Of a stretch of 64,000 nucleotides of DNA, positions 43,521 through 52,331 are shown piece after piece. The notes beneath the pieces were generated by a model. That model saw nothing but the letters and a program-made list of their open reading frames with translations. It did no database searches and was not told the origin of the DNA. Position 1 is the first letter of the stretch. Every line of letters starts with the position of its first letter. This stretch comes from Thalassobaculum_A sp040219615 (GTDB lineage Bacteria > Pseudomonadota > Alphaproteobacteria > Thalassobaculales > Thalassobaculaceae): assembly GCF_040219615.1 (NCBI RefSeq), contig NZ_JAVJSE010000023.1, forward strand, positions 28,540 through 92,539. Direction: 5' to 3'. The position numbers and the translations under genes were made by a program.

Positions 43521-45879
43521 CGTCGTCCGTCTCGAGGATCAGATAGCCGTCGCCCAGATCGATCGGCCCCTCGAACACGACCAGGCGCCCTTTCTTGTCC
43601 AGTTGCGAGGTCGCCACGCGGTGAGAAAGCAGGGACCGGGGCGTTCCGTCCTGGACGTATCGGATCTGCACCTCCACGCCGTCCGAGCGCGGCCGCGCGA
43701 ATTTCACCTCCCGCAGCCTCAGACTCGCCTTGAGATAGTCGGCCCCGTCGATCCTCACGGCCAGTGCACGCTTGGGATGTGCGTCGACACCGCGCGCCGT
43801 CCCCAGAACCCCTCGCGACAGCGCGACCGGTACGGTTCCCCAGGGTGACGAATGGACGACGGGAGCATCGCATGCGCCGGAAATCGACGACTCGGGCGGC
43901 GACGCGTAGGCAACCGTGACCCTGTCCAGCAACGACAGGATATAGTCGCCCGCAATCAGGCTTATCGCCTCGATCTGCCGGTTGCCGGCTGGCATTGAGG
44001 GCGACCCGACGGCCAACGCCATGACCTCTCCGGCCGAGGTCAGCAGTGGCGACAAGATTGCCGGAAACTCCTGGCCGGTCGGGATCAGGCGGGCAACCCG
44101 TCGCTCTCCGTCCCGCAATTCGAGCTGTACCTTGAGCGGAGGAAGACGGTAGGCGGCGGCCAGCAGGCGGCCCCAGAACGAGAGCTCGATGTCGACGGTA
44201 CCGAAGACGACGCCCGACGGCAGTTCGAGTCGACCGCCGGCAGCGTCCAGTCGCTGCGCGCGCCAGTCCCACTCATCGATCGCGTTCTCGCCGAGCCCAC
44301 CGGTTTGCCGGCGAAACAGCACACGCGACCCGGCCGCGTCGGTCGGGCAGTAATTCAGCATGATCTGCCCGAGCGCCGAGCCATCTTCGAGGTTCGGAAA
44401 CCGACCGTCGAGCGCCGCCATCCCGACCAGGACCGCGTCCGGGACTGTCCCGGTGTGAGCGGCGTTGAGGTCCTGAAGGGCCGCGGTGTAGGCCGAATAT
44501 CCTTGGAAAACCGGCCGAGGCCGATATCCGGCGACGTTTGCCCAGGCCGCCCCCTGCTCGTGACTGAAAATGTCGTAGCTCCGGAGCCCCGACAGTATCG
44601 AAGCGGTCTTGTGCAGATCGTCGACCGCCCGTTCGGTACGGCGATCGACGGCTTTCCGCATCGCCTCCAGCCCGCCCGGAAGGGCAAGCCCGACATTCTC
44701 CACCATCTGCCGGTATATCCAGGCGGTGGATTCAGGCAGCGCCGCGACCTGGCGCAGAAAGCCCGGACTCTGCGGCGGTATCGCAAGCGTGAAGCTCAGA
44801 CAGATCGCCGACAACGCCGCAGACGCAGGCACGATCAGGCGGTCCTTGAGGGGAGCGGATGCCGTGACGAACGCCGCATAGATGAATGCGACGACATAGG
44901 CTGCGGCCTCGTGACCGTCCTGGCGGACGAACCCCTGCTTGAACGCGACAAACAGGATCGGGAGGATACAAAGCAATGCCGGCGCAGCCGCCCGAAAGGC
45001 CCCGAGCAGCCGCCGTCCCCGGTGTCTGGAGCCGGCCTCCTGCGGACTGGCGGCAAGCAGGATCAGGAGATGGATCAGCCCGACGATCGCCACCGCGCCG
45101 AAAAATCCGAACAGATAGGCATGCCGGCTTCCGATGGACATCCATTGCGTATAGCCGCGCGAGATCTCCGTGGACCACCCGGCATACTCGAAGAATGCCG
45201 ATATCGGGTGATTCAGATACCCCAGATAGACGCCGCCGAGCACGGCGACCGCGGCCAGGGCCGACACCGCCGCATTCGCGAGGTGCTCGCGCCAATTTCC
45301 CGGCTGACAGGCAAGAGTCAGCACCAGGCACCATCCGATCGTCGTGCCCAGCAATACGACCCCGGAGAACTTCACCAGGCCCCACAGCGTCAGCAGCCCG
45401 ACGGAGGTGAAGAGCATGAGGGGGCGCCGTTCCACGAACGAGAACGCCGCCACCAGAGAAACGGCGAAGATCGGGCCGTTCAGGTCGATGTTCGGCTGAA
45501 ATGCGATATAGATCACACACACCGACAGCACGGTCGCCCTGAAGTGGCCGGATCTGCTCCAGATATGGACGGCCACGCAAAGGGCGGACGCGGCCCTGAG
45601 GAGCGACGACCACAACAACGTGGAGTCGACGCCGACCGGCCATAGCCAGGAGCCCAGCGGACCGTAGGTGAAGACGTAGTCGGACCCGGCCTGCCAGTCG
45701 CGCGATGCCGCGAGACTCAAGAACGACACCCACGAGCCGTCGAGGTCGTACCTTATCGGATAGGGCGGCAGGACGGCGACCGCAACGATCGTCAACCCCG
45801 TTAAGACAAGACTGGCAGCCGACAATGATCGTTGCAGGATACGTCCAGCGGCCTCGCTATTCTTCTGGTAATTCCACAT
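43471..45879 (-). CDS. Large polytopic membrane protein, GT-C-like, function unknown
   Basis: An 802-residue protein. The N-terminal half has about ten to twelve transmembrane segments and a first loop DLDGSWVSFLSLA followed by FTYGPLGSWLWPV, reminiscent of the acidic loop of GT-C glycosyltransferases. The C-terminal 300 residues are soluble, with beta-rich stretches (RLELPSGVVFGTVDIELSFW, LVVFEGPIDLGDGYLILET). ATG at 45879 has GAGGG seven bases upstream. The composition looks somewhat less GC-rich than its neighbours. A glycosyltransferase or polysaccharide protein is possible. Confidence 0.72.
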   Translation of the reverse strand: MWNYQKNSEAAGRILQRSLSAASLVLTGLTIVAVAVLPPYPIRYDLDGSWVSFLSLAASRDWQAGSDYVFTYGPLGSWLWPVGVDSTLLWSSLLRAASALCVAVHIWSRSGHFRATVLSVCVIYIAFQPNIDLNGPIFAVSLVAAFSFVERRPLMLFTSVGLLTLWGLVKFSGVVLLGTTIGWCLVLTLACQPGNWREHLANAAVSALAAVAVLGGVYLGYLNHPISAFFEYAGWSTEISRGYTQWMSIGSRHAYLFGFFGAVAIVGLIHLLILLAASPQEAGSRHRGRRLLGAFRAAAPALLCILPILFVAFKQGFVRQDGHEAAAYVVAFIYAAFVTASAPLKDRLIVPASAALSAICLSFTLAIPPQSPGFLRQVAALPESTAWIYRQMVENVGLALPGGLEAMRKAVDRRTERAVDDLHKTASILSGLRSYDIFSHEQGAAWANVAGYRPRPVFQGYSAYTAALQDLNAAHTGTVPDAVLVGMAALDGRFPNLEDGSALGQIMLNYCPTDAAGSRVLFRRQTGGLGENAIDEWDWRAQRLDAAGGRLELPSGVVFGTVDIELSFWGRLLAAAYRLPPLKVQLELRDGERRVARLIPTGQEFPAILSPLLTSAGEVMALAVGSPSMPAGNRQIEAISLIAGDYILSLLDRVTVAYASPPESSISGACDAPVVHSSPWGTVPVALSRGVLGTARGVDAHPKRALAVRIDGADYLKASLRLREVKFARPRSDGVEVQIRYVQDGTPRSLLSHRVATSQLDKKGRLVVFEGPIDLGDGYLILETDDVNRSWDWYVWDEIVVR

Positions 45880-46198
45880 TCTTGTTCCCTCTATGGAGGG
45901 TTCAAAAGCACCCGATCTCTGCGAAATACTCAGCAGATTGACGAAACCCAAAGCCAATTCTGATTGTTTGAGCTGACACACGCGGGTCATGATCATCGAC
46001 CGCCGCGGGCGGGCGTTGAAAGCCTATCCGGTACAGTCGGGTTTTGCAAAACCACTGGTCGAGCGCGCAGGGGCATGCCCGAAGTTGCGGGCTGTCGGCG
46101 ACCCGGTCGAGGCGCGCTGGCGCGGAGGCTGCCCGCCATCGGGTGCCGCAGGCCCACGCCAGCACCCGGCGGTCCAGCGCCACCGTCTCGCCCGGATT
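45880..46198. other. Gene-free spacer before cydDC
   Basis: This 319-base stretch holds the upstream region of the 802-residue protein gene and the 3' flank of cydC. GGTTTTGCAAAACC (46040-46053) is a perfect palindrome without a T-run. No convincing gene was seen. Confidence 0.5.
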
Positions 46199-47845
46199 CT
46201 AGCCCGGAAGCTCGACGATCCGGCCGCCCTCCAGCCGGATCACCCGGTCCATCGCCGCCAGCGGCGCCGGGCGGTGGCTGATGGCGATCACCGTGCGGCC
46301 GGCCATCGCCGGCTCCAGGGCGGCCAGCACCTCGCGCTCGGTCTCGGCGTCCAGGCCCTCGGTCGGCTCGTCCAGCAGCAGGATCGGCGCGTCCTTCAGC
46401 AGCACGCGGGCCAGCGCGATGCGCCGGGCCTCGCCGCCGGACACCGCGACCCCGGCCTCGCCGAGCCAGGTGTCCAGGCCGTCCGGCAGGGCCGCCGCGA
46501 ACCCGCCGAGCCCGGCGCGGCCGAGGACGGCGAGCAGCGCCGCGTCGTCGGCTGCCGCGGCGGCGATCTCCAGGTTCTCGCGCAAGGTACCGGCGAGGAT
46601 CGACGTCGACTGCGACAGCACGCCGATGCGGGCGTGCAGGTCGGCGACCGCCAGGTCGCGCAGGTCGACCCCGCCCAGGCTCACGCGCCCGGAATCCGGG
46701 TCGTGGAACCGCAGCAGCAACGCCAGCAGGGTCGACTTGCCGGCCCCGCTCGGCCCGGCGATGCCCAGCCGCCCGCCCTCGGGGACCGCCAGGTCGATGC
46801 CGTCGAGTGCGGGACGGTCGGCCTGCGGATAGCTGAACGACACGCCCTCGAGCGCCAGCGCGGACGACTCCGGCAGCGCCGCGCGCCGGCCGGGAGCCGG
46901 GTCGATCACCGCCGGCTCGGCGTCCGCGACCTCGCGCACCCGCCGGGCCGCCGCGACCGTCCGGCCCAGCATCTGCCAGGCCGGCGGCAGCGGCGCCACC
47001 GCCTCGAACGCCGCCAGGGTGACCAGCACCGCCACCGCGACCAGCGGCGCGTTGCCGGCCGACGGCGCCAGCACGGCCCAGCCGAGCACCACGGCGACCA
47101 GGGCGAGTTGGGCGACGAACTGGCCGGCGGCCGCGCCCAGGGCTGAGATCGCGGCCTGGCGGCGCAGGGCCGCCTCGTGCGCCGCCTCGGCGGCGGCGAT
47201 CTCCACCGCCTGGCGGCCCAGCGCCTGGTTGGCGGCCAGGTCGGCCATGCCCTGTACCAGGTCGACGATGGCGACCCGCAGACGAGAGCCTGCCGCCACC
47301 TGCTCGCCCCCGACCCGTCGCCCGGCCCGCTCGACCAGCGCCGGCACCACCAGCCCGGCAACCGCCAGCAGGCCGATCGCCAGCATCGCGAGCGCCGGCG
47401 ACAGCCAGCCGATCACGGCTGCCAGGCCGAGCGCCGTCAGCAGCGCCACCGCCGACGGGGTGAGCAGCCGCAGATACAGCCCGTCCAGCGCATCGATGTC
47501 CGACACCAGTCGCGCCATCAGGTCGCCGCCGCGCCAGCCGCCGAGGCGGGCCGGGGCGAGCGGGACGGCCCGGGCGAAGAACCACAGCCGCAGGTCGGCC
47601 AGCACCCGGAAGGTCGCCTCGTGGGTGGTCAGCCGCTCCAGGTAGCGGGCGGCCGTGCGGCCGAGCGCCAGCGCCCGGAGCCAGACCACGGCGGCGCCGA
47701 CGCCGACCCCGCCGGCGACCAGCCCGCCGGCCAGGCCGAGCAGGGCGATGCCGGCCGCGGTCGCGGCCACCGCCATGGCGGCGCCCAGCAGCATCCAGCC
47801 GGCCCGCCGCCGCGCCAGGCCCAGCAGGGCGAGCAGGTCAGTCAA
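46199..47845 (-). CDS. cydC: Thiol reductant ABC exporter subunit CydC
   Basis: A 548-residue half-transporter: six membrane helices, then an ATPase domain with Walker A GPSGAGKST near residue 369, signature VSGGEARR and Walker B ILLLDEPTEGLD. With CydD it exports glutathione and cysteine to the periplasm, which supports cytochrome bd and c assembly. The start is a TTG that overlaps the cydD stop by eight bases. No cydAB is in the window. Confidence 0.92.
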   Translation of the reverse strand: MTDLLALLGLARRRAGWMLLGAAMAVAATAAGIALLGLAGGLVAGGVGVGAAVVWLRALALGRTAARYLERLTTHEATFRVLADLRLWFFARAVPLAPARLGGWRGGDLMARLVSDIDALDGLYLRLLTPSAVALLTALGLAAVIGWLSPALAMLAIGLLAVAGLVVPALVERAGRRVGGEQVAAGSRLRVAIVDLVQGMADLAANQALGRQAVEIAAAEAAHEAALRRQAAISALGAAAGQFVAQLALVAVVLGWAVLAPSAGNAPLVAVAVLVTLAAFEAVAPLPPAWQMLGRTVAAARRVREVADAEPAVIDPAPGRRAALPESSALALEGVSFSYPQADRPALDGIDLAVPEGGRLGIAGPSGAGKSTLLALLLRFHDPDSGRVSLGGVDLRDLAVADLHARIGVLSQSTSILAGTLRENLEIAAAAADDAALLAVLGRAGLGGFAAALPDGLDTWLGEAGVAVSGGEARRIALARVLLKDAPILLLDEPTEGLDAETEREVLAALEPAMAGRTVIAISHRPAPLAAMDRVIRLEGGRIVELPG

Positions 47846-49580
47846 CCGCCGCTCCCTCGGGCAGGGCCAAGACCCGGCCGGACTCGACCCGGAGGACCCG
47901 GTCGGCGCGGCGGATCACCGCCTCGGAATGGGTGGCGATCAGCACCGTGCGGCCCGCCCGGATCCGGTCGATGGCGTCCAGCACCGCCGCCTCGCTGTCG
48001 CCGTCCAGGTTGGCGGTCGGCTCGTCCAGCAGCACCAGCGGGGCGTCGCGCAGCAGCGCCCGGGCCAGCGCGACCCGCCGGGCCTCGCCGCCCGACAGCC
48101 CGCGCCCGCCCTCGCCGACCACCGTGGCCAGGCCCTGCGGCAGGCGGTCGGCGAAGTCGCCGACCCGGCAGGTCTCGGCGGCGGCGCGGACCGCGTCGTC
48201 GGGCGCGTCCGGGTGGCCGAGGCGGAGGTTGTCGGCCAGGGTCCCGGCGACGATCCGCGGATTCTGTCCGGCCCAGGCGATCGAGGCCCGCAGCGCCGGG
48301 CCGTCGAGCAACCGGCCGTCCACCGTGACGGTCCCGGATGTCGGCCGCTCGCTGCCGAGCAGGATGGCGAGGATCGACGACTTGCCGGCCCCGCTCTCGC
48401 CGACCAGGGCCACGGTCTCGCCGGCGGCGACCCGGAAGCTCGCCCCGTCCAGCGCCGGCCGCCGGCCGCCGGGATAGGCGAGGCCGACCCGGTCGAACGC
48501 GATCGCCGGCGCTTCCGCCAGGCGCCATGCCGCGCCGTCGGCCGGCAGCGCCGCCACGGCGTCGAGGATCTCCAGCATGCCCTCGGTCGCGCCGAGCGCT
48601 GCCGCCCGGTCGTGGTAATGCTGGCCGAGCCGGCGCAGCGGCTGGAACATCTCCGGCACCAGGATCAGCAGGAACAGCGCCGCCTGCAGGCTCACGCCGC
48701 CACCGCCGAGCGCGGACGACGCCACCCGCCCGGCGACCAGGGCCAGCGAGCCGACCGCCAGCAGTTCGAGCACGGTCGACGACAGGAAGGCCAGTCGCAG
48801 CACCGCCATGGTCGCCCCGCGGTAGCCGTCCGCCACCTCCCGGATCCGGTCGAGCTCGCGCTCGGCGGCACCGAACAGCTTGAGCGTGGTCAACCCCTGC
48901 AGCCGGTCGAGGAACACGCCGCTCATGCGCTGCAGCCCGGTCATCTGCCGGCGCGCCGCGACCGCGGTCCGCATCCCGACCAGCGCCATCGCCACCGGCA
49001 CCAGCGCGCCGGCGGCGAGCAGGATCCAGCCCGCCCCGGCGTCCACCATGAAGGCCGGAACCAGCAGCGCCACCGGGACCGCCGCAGCCAGGGCCTGCAC
49101 CGGCAGGTAGCGGGCGACGAATCCGTCCAGGGTCTCGACCTGCTCGATCACCGTGGCCGCGACCGCGCCGCTGCGCCGGGTCTTCAGCCAGGACGGGCCG
49201 AGCCGCCCGAGTGCCGCTACCAGCTCCGCCCGGAGCGCGCGCTTGACCCGCGACGCGGCGGTCGTGGCCAGCACCTCGGCGGCCACGGTCAGGCCGGCCC
49301 GCGCGGCGAACACCAGGACCGCCAGCCCGGCCGCCGGCAGCAGGCGGTCGACCGCGTCGCCGGCCACCGCATCGGCGATCAGCCGCGCCAGCACCCAGGC
49401 CTGGGCGACCGCCAGCAAGCCGGCCGCGAACCCGGCCGCGACCGCCAGCGCGAGCGGCAGCCGCACCGCCCGGGCGCGATCGGTCAGCCAGCGCCGACGG
49501 CGGCGCTCCTGGGCGCGCAGCACGGACAGCGGGGGGGCCTCGCCGGAACCGGCGACGCTGGGTGGGACGACGTCGACCAT
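47838..49580 (-). CDS. cydD: Thiol reductant ABC exporter subunit CydD
   Basis: A 580-residue half-transporter with a six-helix membrane domain and an ATPase domain: Walker A ALVGESGAGKSS near residue 372, signature GLSGGEARR and Walker B LVLLDEPTANLD. ATG at 49578-49580 (MVDVVPPSV) is chosen over an upstream in-frame ATG. Forms the heterodimer with CydC. The upstream region is shared with the divergent amidoligase operon. Confidence 0.92.
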   Translation of the reverse strand: MVDVVPPSVAGSGEAPPLSVLRAQERRRRRWLTDRARAVRLPLALAVAAGFAAGLLAVAQAWVLARLIADAVAGDAVDRLLPAAGLAVLVFAARAGLTVAAEVLATTAASRVKRALRAELVAALGRLGPSWLKTRRSGAVAATVIEQVETLDGFVARYLPVQALAAAVPVALLVPAFMVDAGAGWILLAAGALVPVAMALVGMRTAVAARRQMTGLQRMSGVFLDRLQGLTTLKLFGAAERELDRIREVADGYRGATMAVLRLAFLSSTVLELLAVGSLALVAGRVASSALGGGGVSLQAALFLLILVPEMFQPLRRLGQHYHDRAAALGATEGMLEILDAVAALPADGAAWRLAEAPAIAFDRVGLAYPGGRRPALDGASFRVAAGETVALVGESGAGKSSILAILLGSERPTSGTVTVDGRLLDGPALRASIAWAGQNPRIVAGTLADNLRLGHPDAPDDAVRAAAETCRVGDFADRLPQGLATVVGEGGRGLSGGEARRVALARALLRDAPLVLLDEPTANLDGDSEAAVLDAIDRIRAGRTVLIATHSEAVIRRADRVLRVESGRVLALPEGAAVD

Positions 49581-49687
49581 GGCGAGGCTGCGGTACCCCG
49601 CGGCCGCGACCCTGTCAAACCCGCCCGCCATCGTGCCCACCCGGCCGCAAGGGTTGTTCCCCCGGTCAAAGGTGCCATATATCTAAT

Positions 49688-50590
49688 ATGGATAAAATTA
49701 GAGGCAATTTGATCGGACGCGGCGGCGCCCGCCCGGTCGGCGTGGAAATCGAGCTTGGGCGGGTTGACTCCGCCGGGGCCGCAACCGCGGTTCATCGACG
49801 CTTCGGCGGAACGATCCGGATTGACGGTCCTCATCGGATGTCCGTCCGCGGCACCGAGTTCGGCAATTTCAGGATCGAGTGCGACGAAGCCGGCAACGGA
49901 ACAGGCAAGTCGACGGGTTTCCTCGCGAGCATCGGCAGCGCCCCGGCACGGACCGAGGCCGCCACGCCACCGATGCCGGCCAACCGCCTTTCCGAGATCG
50001 ACGTGCTGGTTCACGACCTGGGTCGGCTCGGCGCCCAGGGTTCCCGGGCCGGCCTGCTCAACGGCATTGGCCTGCACCTGAACCCCTCTCTCGCCCCGGC
50101 GGACCTGACGCCCGGCGCGATACTGCGGGTGATGCAGGCCTACCTGATGCAGTCACCGGTCCTGCACGGATCCGGCGATTCGGACCCGACCGGGTCCCAG
50201 CTCCCGATCGTCGACCCGTTCCCGGTGCACTACGTCGACCACGTACTCGACCCCGCCTATGCTCCCGGGTTCGAAACCTTGATCGCCGACTACCTGCTGT
50301 TCAACCCAACCCGCAATCGGCCGCTCGACATGCTGCCGCTGTTCTCGCTGATCGACCGGCCGCGCGTAAGCCGAGCGGTTCCGGATCCGCGGATCTCGGC
50401 TCGGCCGAGCTTCCGCTGGCGACTGCCGAATGCCGAGTTCGAGATCCCGCCTCGGTCGGTTGCCGGTCGGTGGACGCAGTGGCTGCGGATCGAGACGGCA
50501 TCGCTGGATACCGACGACCTGGCCGCTCGCCTCGCCCACCGGACGCGGCCGACGGCAGCCGAGCAGCAACGGTTGGCTGTGCGCAACTGA
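49688..50590 (+). CDS. Amidoligase-family protein, copy 1 (shortened/divergent)
   Basis: A 300-residue protein of the amidoligase_2 type, a glutamine-synthetase-like COOH-NH2 ligase fold. Shared landmarks with copy 2 are PVGVEIELG, HRRFGGTIR, RTEAATPPMPA, the GLHLNPSLAPADL segment and FNPTRNRPLDMLPLF. Compared with copy 2 it lacks part of a loop after FRIECDEAGNG, near residue 65, where copy 2 has a WDWVHAVDDDTGF stretch. So it may be altered in substrate binding or inactive. Its stop shares a base with the start of copy 2 (TGATG). Confidence 0.8.
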   Translation: MDKIRGNLIGRGGARPVGVEIELGRVDSAGAATAVHRRFGGTIRIDGPHRMSVRGTEFGNFRIECDEAGNGTGKSTGFLASIGSAPARTEAATPPMPANRLSEIDVLVHDLGRLGAQGSRAGLLNGIGLHLNPSLAPADLTPGAILRVMQAYLMQSPVLHGSGDSDPTGSQLPIVDPFPVHYVDHVLDPAYAPGFETLIADYLLFNPTRNRPLDMLPLFSLIDRPRVSRAVPDPRISARPSFRWRLPNAEFEIPPRSVAGRWTQWLRIETASLDTDDLAARLAHRTRPTAAEQQRLAVRN

Positions 50591-51609
50591 TGGCATCGGT
50601 CCAGCCTATCGGCCCGCGTCTCGTCGTCCGGCGGCACGCCGCAGCGGTTGATGCGGGCGGCCCTGGTCCTACATGGGAAGAGGTGAGCCCTTCAGACCAG
50701 AGCCTGATCGGCCGCGGCGGCCGGCGACCGGTCGGCGTGGAGGTGGAGTTCGGCGGCCTCGACGCCGAGCGGGCGGCCGATGCGGTGCGCCGGCGCTTCG
50801 GCGGGACGATCCGGCGAAGCGGGGCCCACCGGCTGTATGTCGACGACACCGAGCTCGGCCGGTTCAAGGTCGAGCTGGACTGGGACTGGGTGCACGCCGT
50901 CGACGACGACACCGGTTTCATGAACAAGGCCAAGCAGCTGCTCGGCGACATCGGCCGCGAGGTGGTGCCGACCGAGGTAGTGACGCCGCCGATGCCGGCC
51001 GGACGGCTGCCGGAACTGGATTCGCTGGTGGCCGATCTCGCGCGGCTCGGCGCCGAGGGCACGCGCTCGGGCCTGCTGTACGGCTTCGGCCTGCACCTGA
51101 ACCCGGCGCTCGGCCCCGCCGACCTGGACGCCGGCCCGATCCGGCGGGTACTGCAGGCCTACATGCTGGCGGCACCGGCACTGCGCGCCGCCATCGACGT
51201 GCCGCCGATGCGCGCCCTGCTGCCGTTCGTAGAGCCGTTCCCGCCGGGCTATGTGGAACTGGTGCTGGCCCCGGACTACGATCCGCCGCTGCCGCAGCTC
51301 ATCGACGACTACCTGCGCCTCAACCCCACCCGCAATCGCGAGCTCGACCTGTTGCCGCTGTTCGCCGAGCTCGATGGCGAGCGGGTGCGCCGCATGGTCC
51401 CCGACCCGCATGTCTCGGCGCGCCCGACCTTTCACTGGCGGCTCCCGAACGCCGACTTCGAGAGCCCGGACTGGACGGTCGCCGGGCAGTGGGCCCGCTG
51501 GCTGCAGGTCGAACGGGCCGCACTCGACGCCGACGAACTGGCGGAGCGGCTGGCCGAACGGCAGCGGACCAACGCACGGCGAGAGAGCCTGTGGGCCTCC
51601 CTGTTCTGA
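50590..51609 (+). CDS. Amidoligase-family protein, copy 2
   Basis: A 339-residue amidoligase_2-type enzyme with the fuller motif set: PVGVEVEFGGL, RLYVDDTELGRFKVELDWD, VVPTEVVTPPMPAG, YGFGLHLNPALGPADLDAG and LNPTRNRELDLLPLF. These enzymes are predicted to form amide bonds with ATP, in peptides or small molecules. The start overlaps copy 1, and the amidotransferase begins before its end. The extra N-terminal 30 residues may reflect a later true start, GTG at 50683. Confidence 0.85.
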   Translation: MASVQPIGPRLVVRRHAAAVDAGGPGPTWEEVSPSDQSLIGRGGRRPVGVEVEFGGLDAERAADAVRRRFGGTIRRSGAHRLYVDDTELGRFKVELDWDWVHAVDDDTGFMNKAKQLLGDIGREVVPTEVVTPPMPAGRLPELDSLVADLARLGAEGTRSGLLYGFGLHLNPALGPADLDAGPIRRVLQAYMLAAPALRAAIDVPPMRALLPFVEPFPPGYVELVLAPDYDPPLPQLIDDYLRLNPTRNRELDLLPLFAELDGERVRRMVPDPHVSARPTFHWRLPNADFESPDWTVAGQWARWLQVERAALDADELAERLAERQRTNARRESLWASLF

Positions 51610-52331
51610 CACGGCTGCGGCGCCCGCGGCCCCGCATCGGCGTCACCACCGGCCGCTGGAAGGGCCGAACGATGCGGCTGGCCAACTCGCTCGGCGTGTG
51701 GCTGTCCGGCGGCGTCCCGGTCCGCATCGGCCCCGGGCTGCGCACCAGCTTCGACGGCCTCGACGGCCTGATCGTCGGCGGCGGCGTCGACATCGAGTCG
51801 CGGCTGTACGGCATCGACACCAGCGACGAGTGGCCCTACGACCCGGACCGCGACGCCCTGGAGATCGCGGCCCTGGACTGGGCCGAGCGGCACGACCGCC
51901 CGGTGCTCGGGATCTGCCGCGGCGCCCAGCTCCTGAACGTCCATCGCGGCGGCACGCTGATCCACGACCTGGCCCGCAGCCACCCGGACTACCGCAACCC
52001 CCGCTCGGTGTTCCCGTGCAAGACCGCCCATCCCTGTGCGGGGACCCGGCTGGCAGCACTGCTGGGCGAGCGGCGGGTATCGATCAACGCCCTGCACCAC
52101 CAGGCGGTCGACCGGCTCGGACAGGGCATGGCGGTGGCGGCGGTCGACGACCACGGCATCGTTCAGGCGGTCGAGCGGACCGGCCACCGCTTCTGGCTCG
52201 GCGTGCAGTGGCATCCCGAGCTGATGCTTTGGAGCCCGCGCCAGCTTCGGCTGTTCCGGGCGCTGGTGGCGGCGGTGGCCGGGCCGGAGCCTCAGCGGCA
52301 GGTGCCGGCGCCGGCCTCGATGAGCGCATAG
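51591..52331 (+). CDS. Class I glutamine amidotransferase/gamma-glutamyl hydrolase-like protein
   Basis: A 246-residue PuuD-like protein. The N-terminus is PRIGVTTGRWKG, the nucleophile elbow is VLGICRGAQLLN near residue 107 and the His-Glu is in GVQWHPELM near the C-terminus. It would hydrolyse gamma-glutamyl amides or provide ammonia. The start is GTG at 51591, 19 bases inside the amidoligase gene; ATG at 51672 would cut off conserved sequence. Coupling to amidoligases is a known association, so the pair may make and cut a gamma-glutamyl-type bond. Its 3' end overlaps the convergent GT39 gene by 40 bases. Confidence 0.88.
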   Translation: MGLPVLTRLRRPRPRIGVTTGRWKGRTMRLANSLGVWLSGGVPVRIGPGLRTSFDGLDGLIVGGGVDIESRLYGIDTSDEWPYDPDRDALEIAALDWAERHDRPVLGICRGAQLLNVHRGGTLIHDLARSHPDYRNPRSVFPCKTAHPCAGTRLAALLGERRVSINALHHQAVDRLGQGMAVAAVDDHGIVQAVERTGHRFWLGVQWHPELMLWSPRQLRLFRALVAAVAGPEPQRQVPAPASMSA

